Shown here: positions 1 to 6,459 of the stretch, in pieces
How the letters are laid out: the number at the start of each line of letters is the position of its first letter
Position numbering within the stretch: the first letter of the stretch is position 1
Origin: a bacterium
Lineage (GTDB): Bacteria > Cyanobacteriota > Vampirovibrionia > Obscuribacterales > Obscuribacteraceae
NCBI GenBank assembly: GCA_030431355.1
Contig: JAUIJG010000142.1
Coordinates: 1-12,256 of the forward strand
Reading direction: 5' to 3'
DNA: 12,256 bases
Notes under the pieces: model-generated
Told to the model about the DNA's origin: nothing
What the model saw: only the letters and a program-made list of their open reading frames with translations
The model's database searches: none
Translations under genes and position numbers: made by a program

Positions 1-1190
1 TCGATACCGAGGGAGAGGGGGGTGACATCGAGGAGCACCAGGTCGGTTACATCACCTGCTAGAACTCCGGCTTGTAGAGCCGCTCCTGCCGCCACAACCT
101 CATCGGGATTGACGCTCTGATTGGGCTCTTTGCCTCCGGTCAGCTCTTTTACCAGATTTTTAACGGCCGGTATTCTTGTGGAGCCTCCCACAAGTACAAT
201 CTCATCCAACTCTTCGTATTTAAGACCGGCATCCTCCATGGACTGCTGGACAGGTTTGCGGCAGCGTTCCACCAGCTCTGAAGTGAGGTCGTCGAATTTG
301 GCTCTGGATAGTTTCATGTCCAGGTGTTTGGGACCGCTTTCATTGGCGGTAATGAAGGGCAGGTTGATACTGGTTTCGGTGACCGAAGAGAGCTCTATCT
401 TCGCTTTCTCTGCTGCTTCAGTCAGTCTTTGCAGGGCCTGGGGATCTTTTCTGAGGTCGATCTCTTCCTGGTTTTCGAACTCTTTAGCGATCCAATCGAC
501 CAGATAACGGTCGAAATCATCCCCTCCCAGGTGTGTGTCTCCGGAGGTTGCCCGCACTTCTATAAGACCTTCACTTACTTCCAGAATTGAAACGTCGAAG
601 GTACCACCGCCCAGGTCGAACACCAGGATGGTCTCATCGATATCTTTCTTGTCTATTCCGTAAGCAAGGGCCGCTGCAGTAGGCTCGTTGATTATTCGCT
701 GGACCTCGAGACCGGCGATTGTACCGGCATTTTTCGTGGACTGTCTCTGGGAATCGTTGAAGTAAGCAGGAACTGTGATAACGGCAGAATCAACTTCCTG
801 TCCCAGGTAAGTTTCGGCGTCTTCTTTGAGTTTGCGAAGCACCATGGCCGAAATCTCTTCCGGGGTGTAGTCTTTATCTTTGATGGTTATGCGGCAGCCC
901 CCGTCCGGAGCTTCTTTGACTCTGTAGGAAACGGTTTTGAGCTCCTCGCTCACTTCATCGTACCTACGCCCGATGAATCTCTTTATCGAATAGACAGTGT
1001 TCTGTGGATTGACCACCGCTTGCCTTCTGGCAAGCAAACCTACCAGACGTTCGTCCGATTTATTAAATGCTACTACTGATGGTGTCGTCCTGCCGCCTTC
1101 GGCGTTGGGGATCACGGTCGGTCTGCCGCCTTCCATGACTGCCACAACTGAGTTGGTTGTTCCCAGGTCGATTCCTACAGTTTTGCCCAT
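1..1190 (-). CDS. dnaK: Molecular chaperone DnaK (Hsp70), N-terminal 396 residues, cut by window edge
   Basis: Cytoplasmic ATP-driven chaperone that binds exposed hydrophobic segments of unfolded proteins, working with DnaJ and GrpE. What is seen is the complete actin-like nucleotide-binding domain: phosphate-1 loop GIDLGTTNS at residues 6-14, catalytic lysine K70 in SIKRFIGRR, the [10 protein letters not shown] block near 141-150, [11 protein letters not shown] at 168-178, phosphate-2 loop DLGGGTFD at 192-199 with T197 at the usual autophosphorylation position, and the adenosine block VGGSTRIP at 334-341. The fragment stops in the interdomain linker ([11 protein letters not shown], 386-396), so the substrate-binding half lies beyond the left edge. 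The start is the ATG at 1190, six bases after a GGAGA ribosome binding site (1197-1201). Residue 52, usually Gln in a GQ-A-RQA context, is Leu here. No grpE precedes it in the window. Wording is closest in feel to cyanobacterial and plastid DnaK. The family call is certain; a specialised paralogue cannot be excluded. Confidence 0.5.
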   Translation of the reverse strand, partial: MGKTVGIDLGTTNSVVAVMEGGRPTVIPNAEGGRTTPSVVAFNKSDERLVGLLARRQAVVNPQNTVYSIKRFIGRRYDEVSEELKTVSYRVKEAPDGGCRITIKDKDYTPEEISAMVLRKLKEDAETYLGQEVDSAVITVPAYFNDSQRQSTKNAGTIAGLEVQRIINEPTAAALAYGIDKKDIDETILVFDLGGGTFDVSILEVSEGLIEVRATSGDTHLGGDDFDRYLVDWIAKEFENQEEIDLRKDPQALQRLTEAAEKAKIELSSVTETSINLPFITANESGPKHLDMKLSRAKFDDLTSELVERCRKPVQQSMEDAGLKYEELDEIVLVGGSTRIPAVKNLVKELTGGKEPNQSVNPDEVVAAGAALQAGVLAGDVTDLVLLDVTPLSLGI

Positions 1191-1196
1191 CTGAAT

Positions 1197-1201
1197 TCTC
1201 C
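1197..1201 (-). promoter_or_regulatory. Ribosome binding site of dnaK
   Basis: On the minus strand this reads GGAGA, six bases before the ATG at 1190. It is a standard Shine-Dalgarno element and confirms the dnaK start. Further upstream on the minus strand only weak matches to sigma-70 boxes were seen (a TTGAAT and a TATTTT 16 bases apart, around 1248-1275), which I do not call as a promoter. Confidence 0.5.
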
Positions 1202-1291
1202 GCTTCTCTTGGCTATTGGTTCCGTTTGGTGAGGTCAAGGAAGAGATCTTATCAAAATATTGTCCCGGTTCAGAGATTCAAGGTCGTCAGG

Positions 1292-1323
1292 TTGCCATTA
1301 GAAGGCTGAATCAGCCATATAAT
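1292..1323 (+). promoter_or_regulatory. Candidate promoter with a palindrome in its spacer
   Basis: On the plus strand there is a perfect -10 hexamer TATAAT at 1318-1323 and a TTGCCA (5 of 6 to the -35 consensus) at 1292-1297, separated by 20 bases. A 13-base palindrome, GGCTGA-A-TCAGCC at 1304-1316, fills the spacer. An overlong spacer with dyad symmetry between the boxes is the arrangement used by MerR-type activators, though the palindrome is short for that family. The promoter would drive the small gene at 1489, leaving an untranslated leader of about 155 bases. The hexamers are seen; function is inferred. Confidence 0.5.
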
Positions 1324-1488
1324 TTATAGGGCGTACTTCATATGGGTTCATAAGTTCTTTACCAAATCGGGGCATAAGGTATTTAGACCTTTATACTGGA
1401 GTAAGTCGTAGACCAGTTGAAGTTAGGTTCCGGCAGACCTCGGCCAGGGTTCCGAAGGCTGTCTTAGACTCACAATCAGGAGTGGATG

Positions 1489-1890
1489 ATGAATTCTCAA
1501 TCCGGTTCTAATCAAAATTCCCCGGACGATTCCGTAAACCGGGATGAACTTCTTGATATGGTGCATGCTAAACGCGGATTACCGCCCGGCAGCGACGTTC
1601 CCAGTCGTCCGACCAGGATTACTCATCATGAGATAAAAGCCCTGAAGACCACGACCACGATGAAGGCAAATACGCCATCAGCCGGTCTGGCTAAGCTTAT
1701 TGGGGGATTGATCGGCAGCATCACCGGATTGTTCACAGCCTTTCTTCCCAGCGGACGCACCAGTAAATCCACCCGGTGCAACCTCAACGGCCACGTCTAT
1801 CCGCGCAATTGGCAGGGTGATTATCCGATCTGTACACACTGCGGCAAACAGATAACCGACCCGGAAGAGTTTCGCTCCCCCGGTCGTTAG
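1489..1890 (+). CDS. Small hypothetical protein with a Cys/His (zinc-ribbon-like) C-terminus
   Basis: Protein of 133 residues with no confident family match. The N-terminal 60 residues are polar and probably disordered (Ser/Asn/Asp-rich, then a run of threonines and lysines). A Gly/Leu/Ile-rich stretch at about residues 64-87 could be an amphipathic or membrane-associating helix. The C-terminal end carries Cys-x4-His-x12-Cys-x2-Cys (CNLNGH ... CTHCGK), which suggests one zinc site. This resembles the CxxxGH ... CxxCG pattern of small phage-type zinc proteins such as DUF1660, but I cannot confirm membership. Two ATGs lie side by side at 1486 and 1489. The second is preferred because it sits six bases after AGGAG (1478-1482) while the first is only three bases away. 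The gene stands alone between dnaK (divergent) and the helicase gene. A T7 run follows its stop at about 1902-1908 without a convincing stem. The good ribosome binding site and Cys pattern support a real gene. Confidence 0.5.
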   Translation: MNSQSGSNQNSPDDSVNRDELLDMVHAKRGLPPGSDVPSRPTRITHHEIKALKTTTTMKANTPSAGLAKLIGGLIGSITGLFTAFLPSGRTSKSTRCNLNGHVYPRNWQGDYPICTHCGKQITDPEEFRSPGR

Positions 1891-1998
1891 AACCCTGGAC
1901 TTTTTTTCATCTGGCAGCGGGTTGACCGAGTCAATCTAAAATTGTACCATGCATTTGTATGGTGTTTTGAGTTTCTAGGGACGAGTCTCTTTATTCAG

Positions 1999-4416
1999 GT
2001 GAAAACTAAGACTTTATCAATCGGAGTCCGGGAACTCGCTATGCCCTGTCCCCGGGTCGGAAGCATTGACTCGCAGTCCGGCTTTGGTCCCATGCCTGTG
2101 GCAGGGCAGGAAGTCCACAATGCCTTCGTCAATAAAAGAGCCAGACAGATTGGCGGCTATGAACAGGAAGTCAAACTCTCCCATAGATTTGAACGTGGGG
2201 CTTATGAGATCAGGGTCTCTGGTCGGGTGGACGGCTTTATTGAAGGGGCTGAAAACACCGCTGTCATAGAGGAGATCAAGTCGGACCTGGATATCTGGCG
2301 GTTGTCCTCCCGGTTAAAGGACAATCTCAATCATCCTTATATTCTCCAGCTCCTCACCTACGGCTACTTCTACAAGGAAGAGAAGGGTCGGGAAGCGGCT
2401 TTGAAGCTTGTTCTTGTCTCCACAAAAGATGGGAGCACCACTGTGATTAATGTGGAGGCCGACTATGCTTCCTATCAAGCTTGGCTGGACAGACGTCTGG
2501 ATGAGGTGGTGGAGGAGTATGAGGCTCTGGTGGCCAGGCGAAACAAGCGTATGGAGTTGGCTTCCAAGCTGGAGTTCCCTTTCCCGAAAACCAGGAAGGG
2601 GCAGGATCGTTTGGTCGGTGATCTTCTCTCTAGTTTGAAGGCAAATAAAAATTGTCTGGTCCAGGCACCGACAGGATTGGGCAAGACCGCCGGGGTTTTG
2701 TACCCGGCTCTGAAGTCGGCTCTGGCTTATGGGGATCAGGTGATTTATGTAACCGCTAAAAACAGCCAGCATGAAGCGGTGGTGGAAGCTTCCCGGCGAC
2801 TGAATCGTTCTTTAGAAAAGCCGCTCAAGACACTTGTTCTGACGGCTAAGTCGAAAGTCTGTCTCAAAGATGAAGTCTATTGCAACTCAGACTATTGCGA
2901 ATATGCCCGGGACTACTATGAAAAGGTGGAGAAGGGCAAATTAATTGAGGCGATGGAAAAGGAAGAGATCTTAGATCGCGATCTTTTTGTGGCCTGTGGA
3001 AAGAAAAATAAAGTCTGTCCTTTTGAACTGTCCCTCGATTGTGTCGATCGTGCTGATATCGTGGTTGGTGACTACAACTATGTGTTCTCACCTAGAAATA
3101 TAATGGGACGATTTCAGTCCGGACCGGTGAAAGAGAGGGGACATGAGCCTGTGCTCCTGGTGGATGAAGCCCATAATTTGCCTGATCGAGCTAAAAGTTA
3201 CTATGGTGCTTCTATTTCTGAAGAACAACTTCTGGATTTGAAGTCACGTATTCAGAAACAATTGCCCAACTATTCAATAGCTGGACAGGCGATAATCGAA
3301 GAGTTTTTGAAGTTGATGCGAGGCTTCTCCGATAATGGCAGATACGGTGTCAAGCAGATCCGTCTGAGGTCCAATCTTTTCGAGTCGGTTCGCCAAAAAG
3401 TGAGCGAATTCGCTCAAAGTTATCTCAAATCTTCCCTGGTGCTGATGGAAAGGGATCCTATTCTTGAGTTGAATAATCTGGTATCAGAATTTCTAGATAG
3501 CCTGGAGAGGGAAGGGGAGCAATTTGTCGTGCTGTCCAAACCCGAAAGGGGCGGCACTCTGAAAGTTGTTTGTCTGGATGCTTTCGATAAGCTCAAGGAT
3601 ACTTATAGAAAGACGCGCTCGACCATCGCTTTTTCGGCTACTTTGAAGCCTTTCGACTATTTTTCGGATGTGCTCGGATTTGATTCTGATCAGCTCGACT
3701 ATCTGGAATTCGATTCTCCATTTCCTCAAAGCAATCGGAAACTGTTGATAGTGCCCCAGGTGTCGACCAAGTATTCCGATCGTCCAAAGAACTACAAGAA
3801 GATCTCAGAAGCGATCAAAAGAGTTACAAAAATGCGACCTGGCAACTATGTTGTCTTCTTCCCTTCTTTCAACTTTCTGGAGGAGGTCCTCTCCATTACT
3901 CGATTCGATACAAGGACTGCTTCTCCTTCGATATTGGTCCAGGAGCGCTCCATGACCGTATCCGGAGTTCAAGAAATTCTCGGTAAATTACGTGGCAGCG
4001 AGCAGGAGCGCAATCATGTTCTCTTTGCCGTACAGGGCGGTATTTTTGCCGAGGGTATCGACTATCCCGGCTCCATGCTTGTCGGTGCCATAGTTGTAGG
4101 ACCGGGTCTGCCCAAGTTCGATCTTGAGACGGAGCTTTTGCAAGCTTATTTTGACAAGCAATACGGAGAAGGATATAAATACACATTCGTCTATCCTGCC
4201 ATGGCCAAGGTGGTTCAGAGTGCCGGGAGGGTGATTCGCTCCGAGAGCGACAGGGGTCTTATCATGCTTCTGGGCAGGCGCTTTCTCACGCCAGCTTTCA
4301 TGGAAGCGATGCCGGACTTTTGGTTGGGCTCAGGTAAGAGCTCTCTTGTTTCCCGCTCCATACTCAAGGACCTGGAAGAGTTTTGGCAAGGGGATAGAGA
4401 GTCTGTGAGATTGTAG
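1999..4416 (+). CDS. Cas4/RecB-like nuclease fused to XPD/DinG-family Fe-S DNA helicase
   Basis: Predicted 805-residue enzyme combining a nuclease and a superfamily 2 helicase of the XPD/DinG group (5'-3' polarity in studied members), presumably in DNA repair. Residues 1-190 form a PD-(D/E)XK domain: H40, D78 in GRVDG, E92-x-K94 in EEIKS, then Q117 and Y121 in QLLTYGY, all expected of the RecB/Cas4 group. The helicase follows: Walker A APTGLGKT at 223-230, a cysteine-rich insertion with C288, C295, C300, C333, C340 (followed by Pro, as in XPD) and C348 that should hold a 4Fe-4S cluster, DEAH box at 389-392, FSATL at 545-549, GIDYPG at 686-691, and motif VI QSAGRVIRSESDRG at 740-753. Start choice: the frame is open to a TTG at 1942, but family members known to me begin just before the SVREL-like segment seen here as IGVREL, so the GTG at 1999 is preferred. 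Neither start has a strong ribosome binding site. It is followed after 20 bases by the GIY-YIG gene, probably in one transcript. All key residues appear intact. Confidence 0.5.
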   Translation: MKTKTLSIGVRELAMPCPRVGSIDSQSGFGPMPVAGQEVHNAFVNKRARQIGGYEQEVKLSHRFERGAYEIRVSGRVDGFIEGAENTAVIEEIKSDLDIWRLSSRLKDNLNHPYILQLLTYGYFYKEEKGREAALKLVLVSTKDGSTTVINVEADYASYQAWLDRRLDEVVEEYEALVARRNKRMELASKLEFPFPKTRKGQDRLVGDLLSSLKANKNCLVQAPTGLGKTAGVLYPALKSALAYGDQVIYVTAKNSQHEAVVEASRRLNRSLEKPLKTLVLTAKSKVCLKDEVYCNSDYCEYARDYYEKVEKGKLIEAMEKEEILDRDLFVACGKKNKVCPFELSLDCVDRADIVVGDYNYVFSPRNIMGRFQSGPVKERGHEPVLLVDEAHNLPDRAKSYYGASISEEQLLDLKSRIQKQLPNYSIAGQAIIEEFLKLMRGFSDNGRYGVKQIRLRSNLFESVRQKVSEFAQSYLKSSLVLMERDPILELNNLVSEFLDSLEREGEQFVVLSKPERGGTLKVVCLDAFDKLKDTYRKTRSTIAFSATLKPFDYFSDVLGFDSDQLDYLEFDSPFPQSNRKLLIVPQVSTKYSDRPKNYKKISEAIKRVTKMRPGNYVVFFPSFNFLEEVLSITRFDTRTASPSILVQERSMTVSGVQEILGKLRGSEQERNHVLFAVQGGIFAEGIDYPGSMLVGAIVVGPGLPKFDLETELLQAYFDKQYGEGYKYTFVYPAMAKVVQSAGRVIRSESDRGLIMLLGRRFLTPAFMEAMPDFWLGSGKSSLVSRSILKDLEEFWQGDRESVRL

Positions 4417-4436
4417 AAGGGAACTGGTCTTTTAAC

Positions 4437-6170
4437 ATGATCAAAAGTGATTTTAAGCTGAAGAATAGCCCTGTTTTCGTTCTAGATTGTCAGACGACAG
4501 GCGCCAGTCCGAGGACAGGAAATCTTCTTGAGATAGCCTGGAAAGTGACGACTGCCTCCACCGTTGATGAGCAAATAAGTTCTTATCTAGTTGAACAACC
4601 GGATGGACTGGAAGTGCCGGCCCGAATCGAATCGCTCACTGGTATCACCAATGATGACATGGTAGATGCCACTTCTCCTGCTCGCATAATCAAAGCATTT
4701 CGCGAGGACCTGAAAAAGGTATCAAGGTCGCCAATCTGTGTTATTCACTATGCCCGATTTGAGCTTCCCTTTTTATTGACTCTCTTTCAAGATTATGGCA
4801 GAAGAAAGAGTCTTCCTCTTCAGTCGGTATGTACATTCGAGATCGCTCGACGTCTCTATCCGAATCTGCCCTCCCGTGGAATCCGCGCCCTGGGCGGTTT
4901 TCTGGGGATGGAGTTGGATGAGTTGAAACGGGCCAGCAGTCATGTGACCACCACCGCAGCTATCTGGTCCCATCTGGTGGAGGTTCTCCAGGACCAGGGA
5001 GTAGAGCAGTATTCCGAACTGGTTCAGTTCCTTGAATCAAAACCGGTGAAGAGGAAAGGTAAACTTGAATATCCCCTGGCGCCGGAGAAGCGTCTCAGTC
5101 TTCCCGAGAAGTCCGGGGTGTATCGCATGCTTAATTGTATGGGCAAGGTCCTTTATGTCGGCAAAGCTACCTCTTTGAGAAGCCGGGTGAACAGCCATTT
5201 TCGGGGACGAAAAAGAAAGACATCCAGATCATTCGAGCTTTTAACGCAGGTTACCGATATTCAGGTGACCGAGTGCGAAAGTCCTCTTGAGGCATCCCTG
5301 GTTGAGACCGACCAGATAAAACAATATGACCCTGCCTACAATACCAGTCTCAAGGCTCGTGATCGTAAGCTATGGTTCTATTCCTCCGACTTCACACGGT
5401 CTTCCAATAAGCAGTCGGCAAGATTTCCTCTGGGTCCTTTCTCCTCTTCCCACATTGTTGATGATGTGAAGTCTCTGTGCCATTGTCTGGCCAACAAGAC
5501 TGCTTTTGGCGGGATGCTTTATGGTATTGATGATGCTGATCTGATCGAAGAAGGTATAGAACTGTTCGCGGAGAGATATTCCCAGGAATTAGACCAGGAT
5601 TTTTCAGTGGCAAATCTGCTTCTTCTGGGAATGAGGCTTTTTCGATGGAATAGAAATCTCGCAAGAGCCATGAAAGAAGAAGCAGCAGCCCTCGAGCTGG
5701 CCGGCATGTCATCCATAGAAGAGGAGCAGGAGGATGAACTATCCGATGGTTTTGAAGAAGATGACAATGGTGAGCCGGAAGAGCTGACCGAAGAAGATGT
5801 ATTGGCTCGACTTGAATCCACAGTTGTTCATCTAGCCCGGAGTTATCTACTTGCTAAGGAATTGACGAAGCTGATGAACTCTTCTTTCTGCTACAGCTAT
5901 CAAGGAAAAAGATTGATGGCTGAGATCAGGGGCGGTTATCTACTTGATGACAGCGATGGCTTATCTGGTATCAAGAATTCTGCAGAGCTAAAGGCATTGA
6001 AGTCAAGAATGAAAGTAAGGCAAGGCAACAAATTGTCAGGAGCCTGGAAAGGTCTTGATATAGCAACTTTCGACAGGTTGCGAGTACTGAGCACAGAGAT
6101 TCGGCGGGTACAGAACCTGGGTGATGAGATCGAGCTGGAGCCAAATATATACTTGCTTAGCCGGTTTTAA
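4437..6170 (+). CDS. DnaQ-like (DEDDh) domain fused to UvrC/Cho-like GIY-YIG endonuclease
   Basis: 577-residue predicted DNA-processing protein. Residues 12-185 are a DnaQ-type exonuclease fold: motif I is LDCQTTG (D17, but Q19 where Glu is usual), the LTGIT block is at 67-71, motif II is HYARFE (E109 for Asp), and motif III starts with H169 but has A174 where the last metal-binding Asp belongs. Exonuclease activity is therefore doubtful. Residues 222-310 are a GIY-YIG domain very like the N-terminus of UvrC and Cho, with Y229 (GVY), Y240 and K243 (LYVGKA), R250, E290 and N302 all present, so incision activity is likely. After this comes a C-terminal half I do not recognise, with a strongly acidic linker at about 427-455 and helical sequence to the end. 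Fusions of DnaQ-like and UvrC-like domains are known in actinobacteria and others. The ATG at 4437 follows GGGA by 14 bases, so initiation may rely on coupling to the helicase gene 20 bases upstream. Nucleotide-excision-type incision or backup repair is inferred. Confidence 0.5.
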   Translation: MIKSDFKLKNSPVFVLDCQTTGASPRTGNLLEIAWKVTTASTVDEQISSYLVEQPDGLEVPARIESLTGITNDDMVDATSPARIIKAFREDLKKVSRSPICVIHYARFELPFLLTLFQDYGRRKSLPLQSVCTFEIARRLYPNLPSRGIRALGGFLGMELDELKRASSHVTTTAAIWSHLVEVLQDQGVEQYSELVQFLESKPVKRKGKLEYPLAPEKRLSLPEKSGVYRMLNCMGKVLYVGKATSLRSRVNSHFRGRKRKTSRSFELLTQVTDIQVTECESPLEASLVETDQIKQYDPAYNTSLKARDRKLWFYSSDFTRSSNKQSARFPLGPFSSSHIVDDVKSLCHCLANKTAFGGMLYGIDDADLIEEGIELFAERYSQELDQDFSVANLLLLGMRLFRWNRNLARAMKEEAAALELAGMSSIEEEQEDELSDGFEEDDNGEPEELTEEDVLARLESTVVHLARSYLLAKELTKLMNSSFCYSYQGKRLMAEIRGGYLLDDSDGLSGIKNSAELKALKSRMKVRQGNKLSGAWKGLDIATFDRLRVLSTEIRRVQNLGDEIELEPNIYLLSRF

Positions 6171-6194
6171 CAGTCTTTTTTACCGCTGTTCAAA

Positions 6195-6240
6195 AGAAAG
6201 CATCCGGAACCGGAGGGATGTCACGGGGATGGCACTTTCT
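6195..6240 (+). repeat. Imperfect inverted repeat in the permease leader
   Basis: AGAAAG (6195-6200) followed by ATCC (6202-6205) can pair with GGAT (6227-6230) and CTTTCT (6235-6240), giving a two-part stem with an internal loop. Inside it lies TCCGG-AA-CCGGA (6203-6214). No U-run follows, so it is not a normal terminator for the upstream gene. It may be RNA structure or chance. Confidence 0.5.
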
Positions 6241-6267
6241 CCGTAATCTCTTTTCATAATGTATATC

Positions 6268-6283
6268 CATGCCATAAGGCATG
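6268..6283. repeat. Perfect 6-bp hairpin, CATGCC-ATAA-GGCATG
   Basis: A perfect inverted repeat with a four-base loop in the 289-base gap between the GIY-YIG gene and the permease gene. It is not followed by a T-run on either strand, so it is more likely an operator or an mRNA hairpin than a terminator. Function unknown. Confidence 0.5.
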
Positions 6284-6397
6284 CTGCCTGCCTGGCTAAG
6301 CCTTGAACTAGACGGTCAGGGCTACTTTAATTAGGTTTCGCAAATCTTTCGAGCAAGTCAACAGCAATCAAAATCCAGGATAATGTGAGGGTGTAAA

Positions 6398-6420
6398 AAA
6401 TATTCGGTTTCCGGATATTT
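6398..6420. repeat. 10-bp inverted repeat with 3-base loop upstream of the permease
   Basis: AAATATTCGG and CCGGATATTT flank TTT, pairing over ten positions with a single T-G. It ends 39 bases before the permease start codon. Read on the minus strand the stem is followed by T6, which looks like an intrinsic terminator, but no minus-strand gene ends here. As a dyad next to the start it could equally be an operator, or an mRNA stem upstream of the ribosome binding site (GGGAG at 6443-6447). A possible -10 box GATAAT is at 6379-6384, with no good -35 partner. Confidence 0.5.
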
Positions 6421-6459
6421 GACTGAAACACAAATTCAATTCGGGAGATTCAAGTTAGC

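Noticed and set aside
121..507. Plus-strand frames opposite dnaK (also 324-590 and 997-1194)
   Set aside because: They are antisense shadows of the highly conserved dnaK coding sequence.
1891..1915. Terminator after the small Cys/His protein (T7 run)
   Set aside because: No stable stem directly precedes the T-run; only a three- to four-pair helix can be drawn.
1942..1998. TTG start giving a 19-residue longer helicase
   Set aside because: The extension is Phe/Trp/Cys-rich, has no ribosome binding site, and goes beyond the usual N-terminus of this helicase type. It remains possible.
5519..5821. Minus-strand Ser-rich frame opposite the GIY-YIG gene
   Set aside because: Its serine richness is only the complement of the Glu/Asp-rich linker codons of the real gene.
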